From Pseudorhodoplanes sinuspersici (GTDB taxonomy: Bacteria; Pseudomonadota; Alphaproteobacteria; Rhizobiales; Xanthobacteraceae), in NCBI RefSeq assembly GCF_002119765.1, contig NZ_CP021112.1:5450501-5514500 (forward strand): DNA of 64,000 nucleotides. The letters run 5' to 3'. Of this stretch, positions 1 to 12,353 are shown one piece after another. The notes below the pieces were generated by a model, which saw only the letters and a program-made list of their open reading frames with translations, did not search any database and was not told the origin of the DNA. The translations under genes and the position numbers were made by a program. Positions within the stretch are counted from its first letter, which is position 1, and every line of letters starts with the position of its first letter.

Positions 1-369
1 TTCTTTGCCAATGTTGCCTCAGGCCTGCCGTTCATGCAGTCCGGCAAGCTGCGGCCGCTCGCGGTGTCCGGCGAGCGGCGGCTGCCGGGACTGCCGGACG
101 TTGCGACGCTTGCCGAACTCGGCATCACCGGCGCAGAGCTCTACGAGTGGAATGGACTTTTCTTGCCGCCGGGAACGCCGGATGACGTGGTGAAGCGGCT
201 TGCAGATGCGCTCGATTACGCCAAGAAGAAGCCGGCCGTCCGCGAACGAATCGCAGCGCTCGGCGGCGAGATCTTTGCCGGCGGCCCCGCGGAGGCCTCG
301 CGCTTTATCGCAAACGAGATGGAAAGAATGATGTCTGTCGTCAAAGCCGCCAATCTGACGGCAGAGTGA
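1..369 (+). CDS. Tripartite tricarboxylate transporter receptor (Bug/TctC family), C-terminal part
   Basis: The reading frame is open from base 1 and stops with TGA at 367-369, so only the last 122 codons are inside the window. The visible part has the typical end of Bug-type periplasmic solute receptors: 'GKLRPLAVSGERR' followed by 'LPDVATLAELG', then the 'EWNGLFLPPGTP' stretch and a C-terminal helical segment. Family members bind carboxylates or other small organic anions in the periplasm and either feed TctAB permeases or act alone. No TctA or TctB gene is visible downstream, so it is either an orphan receptor or its partners lie upstream of base 1. A strong terminator follows. Family assignment is confident; the ligand cannot be told. 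Confidence 0.85.
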   Translation, partial: FFANVASGLPFMQSGKLRPLAVSGERRLPGLPDVATLAELGITGAELYEWNGLFLPPGTPDDVVKRLADALDYAKKKPAVRERIAALGGEIFAGGPAEASRFIANEMERMMSVVKAANLTAE

Positions 370-448
370 CGACGAGAGAGATCCACCTGTCGTCATCGCG
401 AAGCAATCCAGCCGTGAACGCCGGATTGCTTCGTCGCTTCAGTCCTAA

Positions 449-496
449 AGCCCCGGCTTTGATGGAATCAAAGCCGGGGCTCCAGCTTTTTGTTTT
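449..496 (+). terminator. Rho-independent terminator after the Bug receptor gene
   Basis: Perfect 15-bp inverted repeat: AGCCCCGGCTTTGAT at 449-463 pairs with 467-481 around a GGA loop. It is followed within 6 bases by the T-rich run TTTTTGTTTT (487-496). It lies 80 bp after the receptor stop codon and upstream of icd. Confidence 0.85.
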
Positions 497-546
497 GACG
501 CGTTTTCTTCACGCGAACCGGTACCCGCTTCGCTCAAACGATCTAG
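491..546. repeat. Dispersed intergenic repeat, family A, copy 1
   Basis: The block TGTTTTGACGCGTTTTCTTC then CGCGAACCGGTA then CTTCGCT recurs in reverse orientation at about 55325-55389, with only a few mismatches over roughly 50 bp. Both copies are intergenic. I remember near-identical elements as common in Bradyrhizobium-like genomes; that part is memory, not a search. It begins in the T-tract of the terminator. The rest of the 370-700 gap shows no convincing gene. Confidence 0.7.
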
Positions 547-700
547 CACCTGATCCGCTCCCGCCGTCCTCCGAACGGGATGTCCACCTGTTGCTCCCAG
601 AATGAGACTTAAGTTCACGGCCCGTTACCGCTTTCGCGTCAGGAAAGTCATGCTATAGACACGCCGCGAATGAAGCCGGGTCTCGAAAGGTGCTCCTGAA

Positions 701-1912
701 ATGGCGAAGATCAAGGTGAAGAACCCGGTCGTCGAAATGGACGGCGACGAGATGACCCGCATCATCTGGCAGCTCATCAAGGACAAGCTGATCCATCCCT
801 ATCTCGATGTCGATCTGCTCTACTACGATCTGAGCGTCCAGAACCGCGACGCCACCAACGACCAGGTCACCATCGACGCGGCGAACAAGACGAAGGAAAT
901 CGGCGTTGCCGTGAAATGCGCCACCATCACGCCGGACGAAGGTCGCGTGAAGGAATTCGGCCTCAAGGAAATGTGGCGCTCGCCGAACGGCACCATCCGC
1001 AACATTCTCGGCGGCACCATCTTCCGCGAACCGATCATCTGCAAGAATGTGCCGCGCCTCGTCCCTGGCTGGACCCAGCCGATCATCATCGGCCGTCATG
1101 CCTATGGCGATCAGTATCGCGCCACCGATTTCAAGTTTCCCGGCAAGGGCAAGCTGACGATAAAATTCGAAGGTGAGGACGGCAAGGTCATCGAGAAGGA
1201 AGTCTTCAAGGCGCCCGGCTCCGGCGTCACCATGGCGATGTACAATCTCGATGATTCAATTCGTGATTTTGCCTACGCCTCGTTCAATTACGGGCTGAAC
1301 CGCAATTACTCGGTCTACCTGTCGACCAAGAACACCATCCTGAAGCAGTATGACGGCCGCTTCATGGAGTTGTTTCAGGAGATCTTCGACAAGGATTTCA
1401 AAGCCGAGTTCGACAAGCGCAATCTCATCTATCAGCACCGCCTGATCGATGACATGGTCGCCTCGGCGCTGAAATGGTCCGGCGGCTATGTCTGGGCCTG
1501 CAAAAATTACGATGGCGACGTGCAGTCGGACATCGTCGCGCAGGGCTTCGGCTCGCTCGGCCTGATGACCTCGGTGCTGATGACGCCGGACGGCAAGGTG
1601 GTGGAGGCGGAAGCCGCGCACGGCACCGTGACGCGCCATTATCGCGAGCATCAGAAGGGCAACGAGACCTCGACCAACTCGATCGCCTCGATCTTCGCCT
1701 GGACCCGCGGCCTCGCCCATCGGGCCAAGCTCGACAATAACGCGGCGCTCGCGACATTCGCAGCGACCCTGGAAAAGGTGTGCGTCGATACGGTCGAAAG
1801 CGGCTTCATGACCAAGGACCTCGCCCTCCTCGTCGGCCCCGAGCAGAAGTGGCTGTCGACCACCGGCTTCCTCGACACGATCGACGAGAACCTGAAGAGG
1901 GCGATGGCGTAG
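701..1912 (+). CDS. icd: NADP-dependent isocitrate dehydrogenase
   Basis: This cytoplasmic TCA-cycle enzyme oxidatively decarboxylates isocitrate to 2-oxoglutarate with NADP+. The 403-residue length and sequence fit the homodimeric, eukaryote-like class (IDH type II) found in Rhizobiales rather than the E. coli type. Seen motifs are the phosphate/substrate-binding '[19 protein letters not shown]' near residues 95-113, '[19 protein letters not shown]' for metal and substrate binding, and the NADP-binding '[14 protein letters not shown]' around residues 305-318. The ATG at 701 is preceded by AAAGGTG as a plausible ribosome site, and the N-terminus '[20 protein letters not shown]' is the usual one. 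It appears to be a single-gene transcript: a terminator lies upstream and a separate lipid-hydrolase gene 97 bp downstream. Confidence 0.97.
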   Translation: MAKIKVKNPVVEMDGDEMTRIIWQLIKDKLIHPYLDVDLLYYDLSVQNRDATNDQVTIDAANKTKEIGVAVKCATITPDEGRVKEFGLKEMWRSPNGTIRNILGGTIFREPIICKNVPRLVPGWTQPIIIGRHAYGDQYRATDFKFPGKGKLTIKFEGEDGKVIEKEVFKAPGSGVTMAMYNLDDSIRDFAYASFNYGLNRNYSVYLSTKNTILKQYDGRFMELFQEIFDKDFKAEFDKRNLIYQHRLIDDMVASALKWSGGYVWACKNYDGDVQSDIVAQGFGSLGLMTSVLMTPDGKVVEAEAAHGTVTRHYREHQKGNETSTNSIASIFAWTRGLAHRAKLDNNAALATFAATLEKVCVDTVESGFMTKDLALLVGPEQKWLSTTGFLDTIDENLKRAMA

Positions 1913-2009
1913 GCGAATATCAATTTGCAAAATGAAAGCGTGCAGCGAAGGCTGTGCCCTTTTTTCGTCGCCTTGACTCGTTCAATGAGGCTTCCTTCAG
2001 GAATGCCTC

Positions 2010-2975
2010 ATGCGCTTTCGCATTGCTCTCGCCATTCTTCTCGTCATCGCTGGCGCCATCTACCTCTTCAACGCGAGCTGGCTCGCACCCGTCCCCGACG
2101 GCAAGCCGGTCCTGCTCGCGCATCGCGGCGTGCATCAGACCTTCCATCGCGAAGGCTTGACGGCACAATCCTGCACGGCGTCGATGATCTATCCGGTAAC
2201 GCACGACTTCATCGAAAACACTCTGCCCGCGATGAAAGCCGCCTTCGATGCCGGCGCGGATATTGTCGAGTTCGATATCCATCCGACCACCGACGGGCAC
2301 TTCGCCGTCTTTCACGACTGGACATTGGATTGCCGCACCAACGGCCAGGGCGTCACGCGCGAACACACCCTCGCCGACCTGAAAAAGCTCGATGCCGGTT
2401 ACGGCTACACCCCAGATGGCGGCAAGACTTATCCGCTGCGCGGCAAAGGCATCGGCCTCATTCCATCACTCGACGAGGTGCTTCAGGCCTTTCCGGACAA
2501 GCGTTTTCTCATTCACATCAAGAGCAGGGATCGCGAGGAAGGCGCGGCGCTCGCGCGGCGGCTCGGCGAGATCCCGCTCGAACGGCACAAGCATCTAATG
2601 GTATATGGCGACACCGTTCCGGTCGAATATGTGAAGAAGCATCTGCCGCATCTTTATGTCGGCTCCCGCAGGGCGCTGAAATTCTGCTTCCTTGGCTATA
2701 TCGCCACGGGCTGGTTCGGCCGGGTGCCGGAATCGTGCCGGGGCCGCCTGATGCTGGTGCCTGCCAATATCGCACCGTGGCTGTGGGGCTGGCCCAACCG
2801 CTTCATGGCGCGGATGAAGAATGCAGACACACAGGTCTTCATTCTCGGCGATTACGACGGCGGCGATTTCTCCAGCGGCATCGACACCGCGGCTGATTTC
2901 GCCCGGCTGCCACCCCGCTTCAATGGCGGCGTCTGGACCAACCGGATCGAAAGCATCGCGCCGCGGTTGCGTTAG
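2010..2975 (+). CDS. Glycerophosphodiester phosphodiesterase family protein
   Basis: GDPD-type TIM-barrel hydrolase that cleaves glycerophosphodiesters to glycerol-3-phosphate and an alcohol. A single N-terminal hydrophobic segment (residues 4-20) followed by 'NASWLAPVPDGKP' suggests the enzyme is anchored in the inner membrane or exported. Catalytic-site signatures are present: 'LLAHRG' near residue 36, the metal-binding 'EFDIHPTTDGHFAVFHD' and 'TNGQG'. The rest is a shortened barrel ending with 'GVWTNRIE'. The ATG at 2010 has AGGA 8 bases upstream. The length of 321 is normal for membrane-anchored GDPDs. Exact substrate is unknown; a role in phospholipid turnover is inferred from the family. 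Confidence 0.9.
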   Translation: MRFRIALAILLVIAGAIYLFNASWLAPVPDGKPVLLAHRGVHQTFHREGLTAQSCTASMIYPVTHDFIENTLPAMKAAFDAGADIVEFDIHPTTDGHFAVFHDWTLDCRTNGQGVTREHTLADLKKLDAGYGYTPDGGKTYPLRGKGIGLIPSLDEVLQAFPDKRFLIHIKSRDREEGAALARRLGEIPLERHKHLMVYGDTVPVEYVKKHLPHLYVGSRRALKFCFLGYIATGWFGRVPESCRGRLMLVPANIAPWLWGWPNRFMARMKNADTQVFILGDYDGGDFSSGIDTAADFARLPPRFNGGVWTNRIESIAPRLR

Positions 2976-3058
2976 GGCCCAAGTTTTGCTCTGACAAGCC
3001 GCATGCCCCTGTCCCACCTCACCCGTTTTGCGAACGTCACCGTACTGGATGCTGCCGG

Positions 3059-3883
3059 ATGCACGTCGTCTGCCTGATCGGCACATCGCGTTGCGGCTCG
3101 ACCGTTCTGCAGGCTGCGCTCGCGCAGTTTCAGGATGTCACCGCGCTCGGCGAGGTGAAGCGGCTGAGCACCCTCGCCGCACGCGGCGCGCTGTGCGGCT
3201 GTGGCGCGAAGATCGAGGATTGCGAAATCTGGGGTCCGCAGATTGCAGGTTTCGTTGCGCCGAAAGGCGGCCGCTTGCGGATGCTGGGCAACGCTCTTGC
3301 GGTCGCGGCAGGAGCGCCGCTGTTTCCGGCCGAAGCCCGAGCCGCACAATCGCTGAGCCGGATGCTGCACGCGATCGACCGCAGCAAGCCAAGCCGTGTG
3401 TTCATCGATTCCAGCAAGGATCCCGACCAGCTTCTGCTTTACGCAAACCGGCCCGACATCACCGTGATCCCGGTGCATATCGTGCGTGACCCGCGCGGCG
3501 TCGTGCAATCCGCCGGCCGGCGCACCGGCACATCAGCCGATGTGATGGCGCGGCACTGGCACCGGTTGAACGGAGCGACACTGATGCTTCGCAAAATGAT
3601 GCCGCGCCTGCCGTGGCAGAGCATTCGCTACGAAGACTTCTGCGCCGATCCGATGGCGGTTTGCCGCACCATTCTGCGTGCCGCCGGACATGATGGTCCA
3701 TTGCGCGATCACCCCGCCATCGATCACACGCTCGGCGGCAGCCCCGGCTTTTCCTTTGCCGGCATCGACACGATCCGTGTCGAAAACAACTGGCGCGAAA
3801 CCATGCCGGCGCAGATGCAGACCACGATCTTGCGTCAGAGCGGCTGGCCGGCGCGCCATTTCGGCTATCGCATGGAAAGCTGA
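3059..3883 (+). CDS. Sulfotransferase family protein
   Basis: Predicted PAPS-dependent sulfotransferase. The 5'-phosphosulfate loop is visible at the N-terminus as 'LIGTSRCGSTVLQAAL' (residues 6-21), and the 3'-phosphate-binding segment as 'HIVRDPRGVVQSAGRR' in the middle of the protein. A 'YEDFCADP' motif follows, as in Sulfotransfer_3 proteins. At 274 residues it is a compact single-domain enzyme with no signal peptide, so it is probably cytoplasmic. It lies 83 bp after the GDPD gene and could be co-transcribed with it. The PAPS donor could come from cysD-cysNC (22118-24909) in this window. The acceptor (glycan, lipid or small molecule) is unknown. Confidence 0.85.
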   Translation: MHVVCLIGTSRCGSTVLQAALAQFQDVTALGEVKRLSTLAARGALCGCGAKIEDCEIWGPQIAGFVAPKGGRLRMLGNALAVAAGAPLFPAEARAAQSLSRMLHAIDRSKPSRVFIDSSKDPDQLLLYANRPDITVIPVHIVRDPRGVVQSAGRRTGTSADVMARHWHRLNGATLMLRKMMPRLPWQSIRYEDFCADPMAVCRTILRAAGHDGPLRDHPAIDHTLGGSPGFSFAGIDTIRVENNWRETMPAQMQTTILRQSGWPARHFGYRMES

Positions 3884-3903
3884 AAAGCTGAGCGGCGGCC
3901 CGG

Positions 3904-5658
3904 TTACTCGGCCGCTTCCGCCGTCTTGCTGGCCTTTCGCACTTCAACCACTTCGATCGCCCGCACCTCGGCGATGCGCTGGATTGCAACGTCTTCCGGG
4001 AAGTCGAGATTCTCAAGCAAACGGCCGGCCAGTTGCAGGCTCGCTTCGACGGTTTCGGGGATCGCTCCGGTCGCGCCGAGGCGCGTCAGCCGCGCGGCAT
4101 GCGCGCCATCCCTGGCGCGCGCCATGACGCAAGCCTTGGGCCGGATTTTCCGGATCTCGGCGACCATCCGTTCGGTGGCGGCTTCGCTGCCGAGCGTCAC
4201 GACGAACGCGCGCGCCTTCCTGCCGCCGGCGCGTTCGATCAGTTCATGCCGGCTGGCGTCGCCGAAATAGACCATGCGGCCCTGCTCGCGATACCGCGTC
4301 ACCGTCTCGCCATGGGTATCGAGCGCGACCCAGGGCACATTCTCGCTGTCGAGCACACGCGCGATCGTCTGCCCGACGCGGCCGAAGCCGCCGATGATGA
4401 CGTGATCGCGCATATCGGCGACAGCCGCCTCCGGCGAATGGTGCTCGTGCTCCATCGGCTCAAGCCACTCGCCGACGCGCCGCGCGAGAATGGCGAGCAG
4501 CGGTGTCACCATCATGCTGAGGCCGGCAACCGCAATGGCCGAGGTCGCAATCTCGACATTCAGCAGGCCTTTGCCGCGTGCGAGTCCGATGACGATGAAT
4601 GCAAATTCGCCGCCCTGCGCCAAAAGGATAGCGACTTCCGCCGCGACCGGTCGCGCCACCCGGAACAGCCGCGCCGCAAAATACAGCGCACCAGCCTTGA
4701 CGGCGATCAGCCCCGCGAGGGCAAGCAGGATCCAGCCGATATGCGCCCACACCACTTTCAGGTCGATCACCATACCGACGGTGACGAAGAAAATGCCGAG
4801 CAGCAGGCCTTTGAACGGATCGAGATCGACTTCGATCTGGTGGCGATATTCGCTGTCGCTGAGAAGCAGGCCGGCGAGGAACGCGCCGAGCGCGACGGAC
4901 AATCCTGACGCGCCGGTCGCCGCCGAAATGCCGACCACAATGGTGAGCGAAATCGCCATGATCAATTCGCGGCTGCCGGTGCGCGCCGCCGAACGCATCA
5001 GTGGCGTCACGATATAGCGGCCCACCATCATGATGGCCGCGACCGCCGCAAAAGCCTGCGCGAATGGCAGCAACAGATCGAACAGCGATTTGTCGCCGGC
5101 ACTGCGGGCTTCGAGGATGCCGATGGTGAACAGCACCGGCACCACCATCAGATCCTGGAACAGCAGCACCGACAGCGACACCCGGCCGACCGGCGCTGCG
5201 GACCTTCGCTGATCGATCAAAAGCTGCATGACGATGGCGGTCGATGACAGCGCGAAACACATGCCGAGGATGAGGCCGGCGGGCGGCGTGATGCCGCTCC
5301 AGCGGATCGCGGTGCCGATGATGACGATCGACAATGCAACCTGCACGAGGCCGACGCCCAGCACATAGCGCCGCAACTGCCACAGGCGCTGCACCGACAA
5401 TTCCATGCCGAGGAGAAACAGCAGGAACACGATGCCGAGTTCAGCCAGCGGCTCTGCCGCTTTCGGATCGTTGAGCGTGAAATAGTTCAGGACCGGAAAA
5501 TAATCGTCGAGATAGCCGATGCCGTAGGGTCCAAGGGCAAGGCCGACCAGCAGGAAGCCGAGCACCGTCCCAAGCTTCACGCGATGCAGCAGCGGCACGA
5601 TGATGCCTGCTGCAACAAGGAAGATCAGGATGCTCTTGAGATGTTCCGCGTGCAGCAC
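3904..5658 (-). CDS. Kef-type cation:proton antiporter (CPA2) with RCK domain
   Basis: Integral membrane monovalent-cation/H+ antiporter of the CPA2 family. Residues 1 to about 395 contain some 12 hydrophobic segments starting with 'ILIFLVAAGIIVPLLHRVKL', and include the family-typical 'ALSSTAIVMQLL' and 'LLFQDLMVVP' helices. From about residue 416 a TrkA-N/RCK domain follows with the nucleotide-binding loop 'IIGGFGRVGQ'. The start is a GTG at 5658 preceded by GAGG. At 584 residues it resembles KefB/KefC/YbaL. No ancillary KefF/KefG quinone reductase gene adjoins. The gene is convergent with the sulfotransferase gene (20 bp between stops). Ion specificity (K+ or Na+) cannot be decided. Confidence 0.92.
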   Translation of the reverse strand: MLHAEHLKSILIFLVAAGIIVPLLHRVKLGTVLGFLLVGLALGPYGIGYLDDYFPVLNYFTLNDPKAAEPLAELGIVFLLFLLGMELSVQRLWQLRRYVLGVGLVQVALSIVIIGTAIRWSGITPPAGLILGMCFALSSTAIVMQLLIDQRRSAAPVGRVSLSVLLFQDLMVVPVLFTIGILEARSAGDKSLFDLLLPFAQAFAAVAAIMMVGRYIVTPLMRSAARTGSRELIMAISLTIVVGISAATGASGLSVALGAFLAGLLLSDSEYRHQIEVDLDPFKGLLLGIFFVTVGMVIDLKVVWAHIGWILLALAGLIAVKAGALYFAARLFRVARPVAAEVAILLAQGGEFAFIVIGLARGKGLLNVEIATSAIAVAGLSMMVTPLLAILARRVGEWLEPMEHEHHSPEAAVADMRDHVIIGGFGRVGQTIARVLDSENVPWVALDTHGETVTRYREQGRMVYFGDASRHELIERAGGRKARAFVVTLGSEAATERMVAEIRKIRPKACVMARARDGAHAARLTRLGATGAIPETVEASLQLAGRLLENLDFPEDVAIQRIAEVRAIEVVEVRKASKTAEAAE

Positions 5659-5682
5659 GTCTTTCCCTCAGGTCGCGGCTAT

Positions 5683-5804
5683 CCCTCCCCTTCAGGGGAG
5701 AGTGGCTGCGAGCGATGCGAGCAGCAGGTCGCTGTCTCGAGCTTTAATAGGCCCCCACCCGGTCGGCTTGCGCCGACCATCCTCCCCCGTAAACGGGGAA
5801 GGGA
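5683..5804. repeat. Composite palindromic intergenic repeat between alaS and the antiporter gene
   Basis: Three hairpins lie in about 120 bp: CTCCCC-TTCA-GGGGAG (5685-5700), GGTCGGC-TTGC-GCCGACC (5761-5778) and CCCCG-TAAA-CGGGG (5785-5798). The outer arms are pyrimidine-rich (CCCTCCCC at one end, CCTCCCCC at the other). This is the layout of a repeat I remember as abundant in Bradyrhizobium and Pseudolabrys-like genomes. It follows the alaS stop codon and may also act as its transcription terminator. Confidence 0.6.
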
Positions 5805-5811
5805 AAAATGA

Positions 5812-8481
<2,670 letters not shown>

Positions 8482-8966
8482 GACGATCTTGCTGCCGCGC
8501 AGCCGGAACAGGCCCGGCTCCCTCTGTGCCTAAGCCTGACGCCCGGGCAGGATTGATTTTCGAGGGATATGTAGCGGCGGGGTCCGGCCAAGTCCAGAAA
8601 ACGAGAGAAAATCTCAGCGAATGCGGCGGCTGGCACAGCGACGATGGGCGACCCGACCGGATGTTAAAAAATACCCCGGGGAACCGGCGGGCCGCGGCTG
8701 GCGCGCCATGGTTATCTGGCCCGGCGCGGTCATGCGTCCTTTAAGTCCCCCTTGGGAATGCGTTCCTGTAAAGCGCGCATCGGCGACGATGAAGCCGCCA
8801 CGATCAGGTTGCGGAATGACTGCGGGCTGAAAAAGACTGCGGACTGAAAAAAGACGGCCGCGCCGGTCACGACGCAGCCGTTGCAATGGCCATCCCGGCC
8901 ATGGACATCAAACCGGAACAGCTCTGTCAGCTCACGAATGCAGGCGGCCTGGGCTGCCGCCGCCGA
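8482..8966. other. recA-alaS intergenic region with a short tandem duplication
   Basis: This 485-bp gap holds no convincing coding sequence. A 17-18 bp unit occurs twice in tandem at 8818-8834 and 8835-8852 (GACTGCGG[G/A]CTGAAAAA). The A-runs and the stretch just after them could be part of recA transcript termination (recA reads towards lower coordinates), but no clear hairpin with a T-tract is visible on the minus strand. The alaS promoter must lie in the part nearest 8481; I cannot define it reliably. Confidence 0.4.
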
Positions 8967-10052
<1,086 letters not shown>

Positions 10053-10190
10053 ATCTGGCGCTCCTTATGACTGACGATTCGGGCGGCGTATATGCGCCGT
10101 TGCGGAGCTTGCTCAGCCACCCCACAGCGGTTTTTCACCCCGCCCGGTTCCAATAACTGAAGTGGGAGCAACGTACCCCATTTGTTCCAT

Positions 10191-10205
10191 GTTCGCAATA
10201 TGTTC
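10191..10205 (-). promoter_or_regulatory. LexA (SOS) box upstream of recA
   Basis: GTTC-GCAATAT-GTTC, a perfect GTTC-N7-GTTC direct repeat, which is the established alphaproteobacterial LexA operator (it reads GAAC-N7-GAAC on the recA strand). A further GTTC at 10184-10187 adjoins with a 3-bp gap. The box ends about 140 bp from the recA start codon and is compatible with a recA promoter on the minus strand. Confidence 0.8.
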
Positions 10206-10403
10206 TTTTCATAAAAGTGGATAATCCCGCCGTTTGCGCCCTTCCTGGCTCTCGTTCGAAAAACACCACCCCACCGGTTCGCGAAACGTTCAGCCGTCAT
10301 GCAGATAGGTGGATATGTCGATACGGCCCGTGCGTGCGAATGCGCACCGCCGGGAACAGGCGTACGATTAAAAGCAGTCACTCGCAGCCGGCCAGAACGA
10401 TCG

Positions 10404-11009
10404 ATGCCCATTCCAGGATTCTTCGAAGGCACCGGAATGCCCGATCCCGGCTGGTGGGAGGCGTTGTGGCCCGATCCCGCCAAGGTGCTGGCCGACGTCG
10501 GCATCGAGCCGGAGATGTCGGTCGTCGACCTGTGCTGCGGCGATGGCTGGTTCACCTATCCGCTCTCGCGCATCGCGCGTGAGGTCATTGCGATCGATAT
10601 CGACGGCGCCTTGCTGAACGCGGCCAAGGTCCGCATCGCCGAACGCGGCGGCGCTCAAAACATCACCTTTGTCGAAGCCGACGCCTACGAGATGGCGAAG
10701 GCAATCCGCGCGCCGGTGGATCACGTGTTTCTGGCCAATGCGTTTCATGGCGTGCCGGACAAGCCGCGCCTTGCGCGGGCCGTGCATGACGTGCTCAAGC
10801 CCGGCGGCCTGTTCGCGATCGTCAGCTGGCATGCAAGGCCGCGCGAGGAAACGACCGTTCTCGGCGCCCCGCGCGGACCGGCGACAAGCCTGCGCATGAC
10901 ACCGTCGCAAACCATCGCCGCAGTCGAACCCGGCGGCCTGACGTTTCAAAAGCAGGTGGAGGTCTCGCCTTATCACTATGGCGCCGTGTTTCAGCGTCCT
11001 CCTGGCTGA
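10404..11009 (+). CDS. Class I SAM-dependent methyltransferase
   Basis: Small (201-residue) Rossmann-fold methyltransferase of the Methyltransf_11 type. Motif I is 'VVDLCCGDGWFTYPLS', the acidic motif II residue follows in 'VIAIDIDGALL', and motif IV/post-IV is 'HVFLANAFHGVPDKP' with 'VLKPGGLFAIVSWH'. An upstream in-frame ATG at 10299 would add a non-conserved 35-residue leader; I prefer the ATG at 10404 because 'MPIPGFFEGTGMPDPGWWEALW' looks like the conserved N-terminus. It is divergent from recA. The substrate is unknown. The DLCCGDG version of motif I is shared with a subgroup of small methyltransferases of undefined function. Confidence 0.8.
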   Translation: MPIPGFFEGTGMPDPGWWEALWPDPAKVLADVGIEPEMSVVDLCCGDGWFTYPLSRIAREVIAIDIDGALLNAAKVRIAERGGAQNITFVEADAYEMAKAIRAPVDHVFLANAFHGVPDKPRLARAVHDVLKPGGLFAIVSWHARPREETTVLGAPRGPATSLRMTPSQTIAAVEPGGLTFQKQVEVSPYHYGAVFQRPPG

Positions 11010-11017
11010 CGAAAAGA

Positions 11018-11043
11018 AGAGCCCGGTTGGTTGTCCGGGCTCT
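11018..11043 (+). terminator. Stem-loop after the methyltransferase gene
   Basis: Perfect 9-bp stem AGAGCCCGG / CCGGGCTCT (11018-11026 with 11035-11043) with an 8-base loop, starting 9 bp after the stop codon. There is no clear T-tract, so it is a probable but not certain terminator. It could also serve the converging PRC-barrel gene. Confidence 0.55.
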
Positions 11044-11095
11044 CTGAAGTTGAGGCGATGCCCCCAGCCTCAGGATCTGAATCCATGGATCTGAA

Positions 11096-11551
11096 TCAGT
11101 ATTTGAACGCCTTCATGTCCCTGAGCTGATCTTTAGTGGCATTCATCACCGCGCGGTCGGGATACCATTGCTTGCTGTCGGAGCCTGCGGCACCGGTCGT
11201 GGTTTTACCGGCTTCATTGGAGAACCGCAGACGATCCATCGGCACCATGATGTCATGTTCGCCGATGCCAAGGAATCCGCCGACGCCGATGACGGCTCCG
11301 GCAACACGGCCGGACTGATCGATGATCAATTCATTGATCTCGCCGAGCTTTTCATTCTGTGGGTTGTAAACGTCAACGCCGATCACCTTCGATGCCCGCC
11401 ACTGTCCCGATGCCGGCACAGGCGCGGCTTGCTGCGAGGGCGTCTGGGCTGTGGGAGCCGTGGGGGCCGGCTGCTGCGCCATGGATGGAACAGCAAGAAT
11501 GGTTGGAACGGCAAACGTGCAGATGAGAGCGGCGCCAAGAAGTGCGCGCAT
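11096..11551 (-). CDS. PRC-barrel domain protein, exported
   Basis: A protein of 151 residues with a clear Sec signal peptide ('MRALLGAALICTFAVPTILAVPSMAQQ') followed by a Pro/Ala/Gln-rich linker and a PRC-barrel: 'ASKVIGVDVYNPQNEKLGEI', 'NELIIDQSGRVAGAVIGVGG' and 'MVPMDRLRF'. The start at 11551 is chosen because AGGAGG lies 5-6 bases upstream and the signal peptide begins there; the open frame extends further without support. Such periplasmic PRC proteins are numerous in Rhizobiales, where they are often linked to envelope stress, but no reaction is known. It is monocistronic here. Confidence 0.85.
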   Translation of the reverse strand: MRALLGAALICTFAVPTILAVPSMAQQPAPTAPTAQTPSQQAAPVPASGQWRASKVIGVDVYNPQNEKLGEINELIIDQSGRVAGAVIGVGGFLGIGEHDIMVPMDRLRFSNEAGKTTTGAAGSDSKQWYPDRAVMNATKDQLRDMKAFKY

Positions 11552-11646
11552 GATAACCTCCTGGAACGATGTTTTGTTATTTAAACAGCATCGACCCATT
11601 CAACGGATCAACGGGCGTGATCGTTCCAGCATGCGTCCGTGTTGTT

Positions 11647-11886
11647 TCAGCCTTCGCGCTGGAAGCAGATTGCCGGATGGCGTGTCTCGTCGGCGTCGTC
11701 CGGCAACGCTGCGCCGTCCTCGGCGACACCATGAGCGACCATTCCCGCGCGCCTTTGCACGTCGGAAATCAGTTTCGCCGCTTTGCGCCGGCTGTTGACT
11801 TTAAGGAAGTTCTGCTCGCCGACGCGGATCACGTAGCTGTCGTCCATCTTCACGATTGAATATGGCAATCCGCCCTCCCCTGTCAT
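11647..11886 (-). CDS. Small hypothetical protein
   Basis: A 79-residue product whose central part ('YSIVKMDDSYVIRVGEQNFL' then 'KVNSRRKAAKLISDVQRRAG') has balanced, protein-like composition with alternating hydrophobic residues, suggesting a small beta-hairpin/helix protein. I recall similar short unknown proteins in Bradyrhizobium-type genomes. The ATG at 11886 (MTGEGGLPYS) is the likely start; a GGGAGGGG run lies about 15 bases upstream, which is rather far. An alternative ATG at 11928 adds 14 residues. No function can be assigned. Confidence 0.5.
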   Translation of the reverse strand: MTGEGGLPYSIVKMDDSYVIRVGEQNFLKVNSRRKAAKLISDVQRRAGMVAHGVAEDGAALPDDADETRHPAICFQREG

Positions 11887-12353
11887 CGTCGTGTCGCACA
11901 ACCCCTCCCTATCGCCGCCGTTCCGCATTGCAAAACGTCAAAAATGGCCGGTCGCGGCAATGGTTTATGAGCGCTTTCGTCGCGGACGGAATTCCACTGC
12001 ACGATGGCACCGCGTCGCCGCGCGATGCACCGAAATTCAATGCGATAGGCGGATATCGCGCGATATTTCGTAAAACGCGGCACGTCGTTGAAATGCAAAT
12101 CGTTGCTGTGAAATCCTTGTCCGACGGTCGTCACATACAGGTAGCGAGCTGAAACCCTTTTTCATGGACGTTCGTGGGATGTGCCAAGAGCGATGTGGCA
12201 AACGGGAGAACGAGCTGTGCGCCGTCATAGCTGAAATTCACCGCCACCAAGCTCTCTCCACACTCACCTTAAACCGACATTGACAAATCCGGGCTAAGGG
12301 ATCGCGTCCTCGAGCTGCAAGCCGCGCAGCCGCCCCGAGACCGGAGAAAGTCC
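11887..12353. other. Intergenic region, no gene seen
   Basis: This 467-bp stretch is less GC-rich than its surroundings and has no ORF with convincing protein features. It contains a 14-bp perfect palindrome ATATCGCGCGATAT at 12053-12066, a possible operator for an unknown regulator. The promoter of the FkbM gene must be in its right part; I cannot define -35/-10 boxes. Confidence 0.35.

Noticed and set aside
366-605. 79-codon frame overlapping the terminator and repeat A upstream of icd
   Set aside because: It runs through a terminator hairpin and a dispersed repeat, with no plausible ribosome site or protein-like composition.
12053-12066. 14-bp palindrome ATATCGCGCGATAT as an operator
   Set aside because: A short palindrome in an intergenic region can occur by chance; no regulator gene or promoter is visible beside it, so I mention it only within the region's entry.
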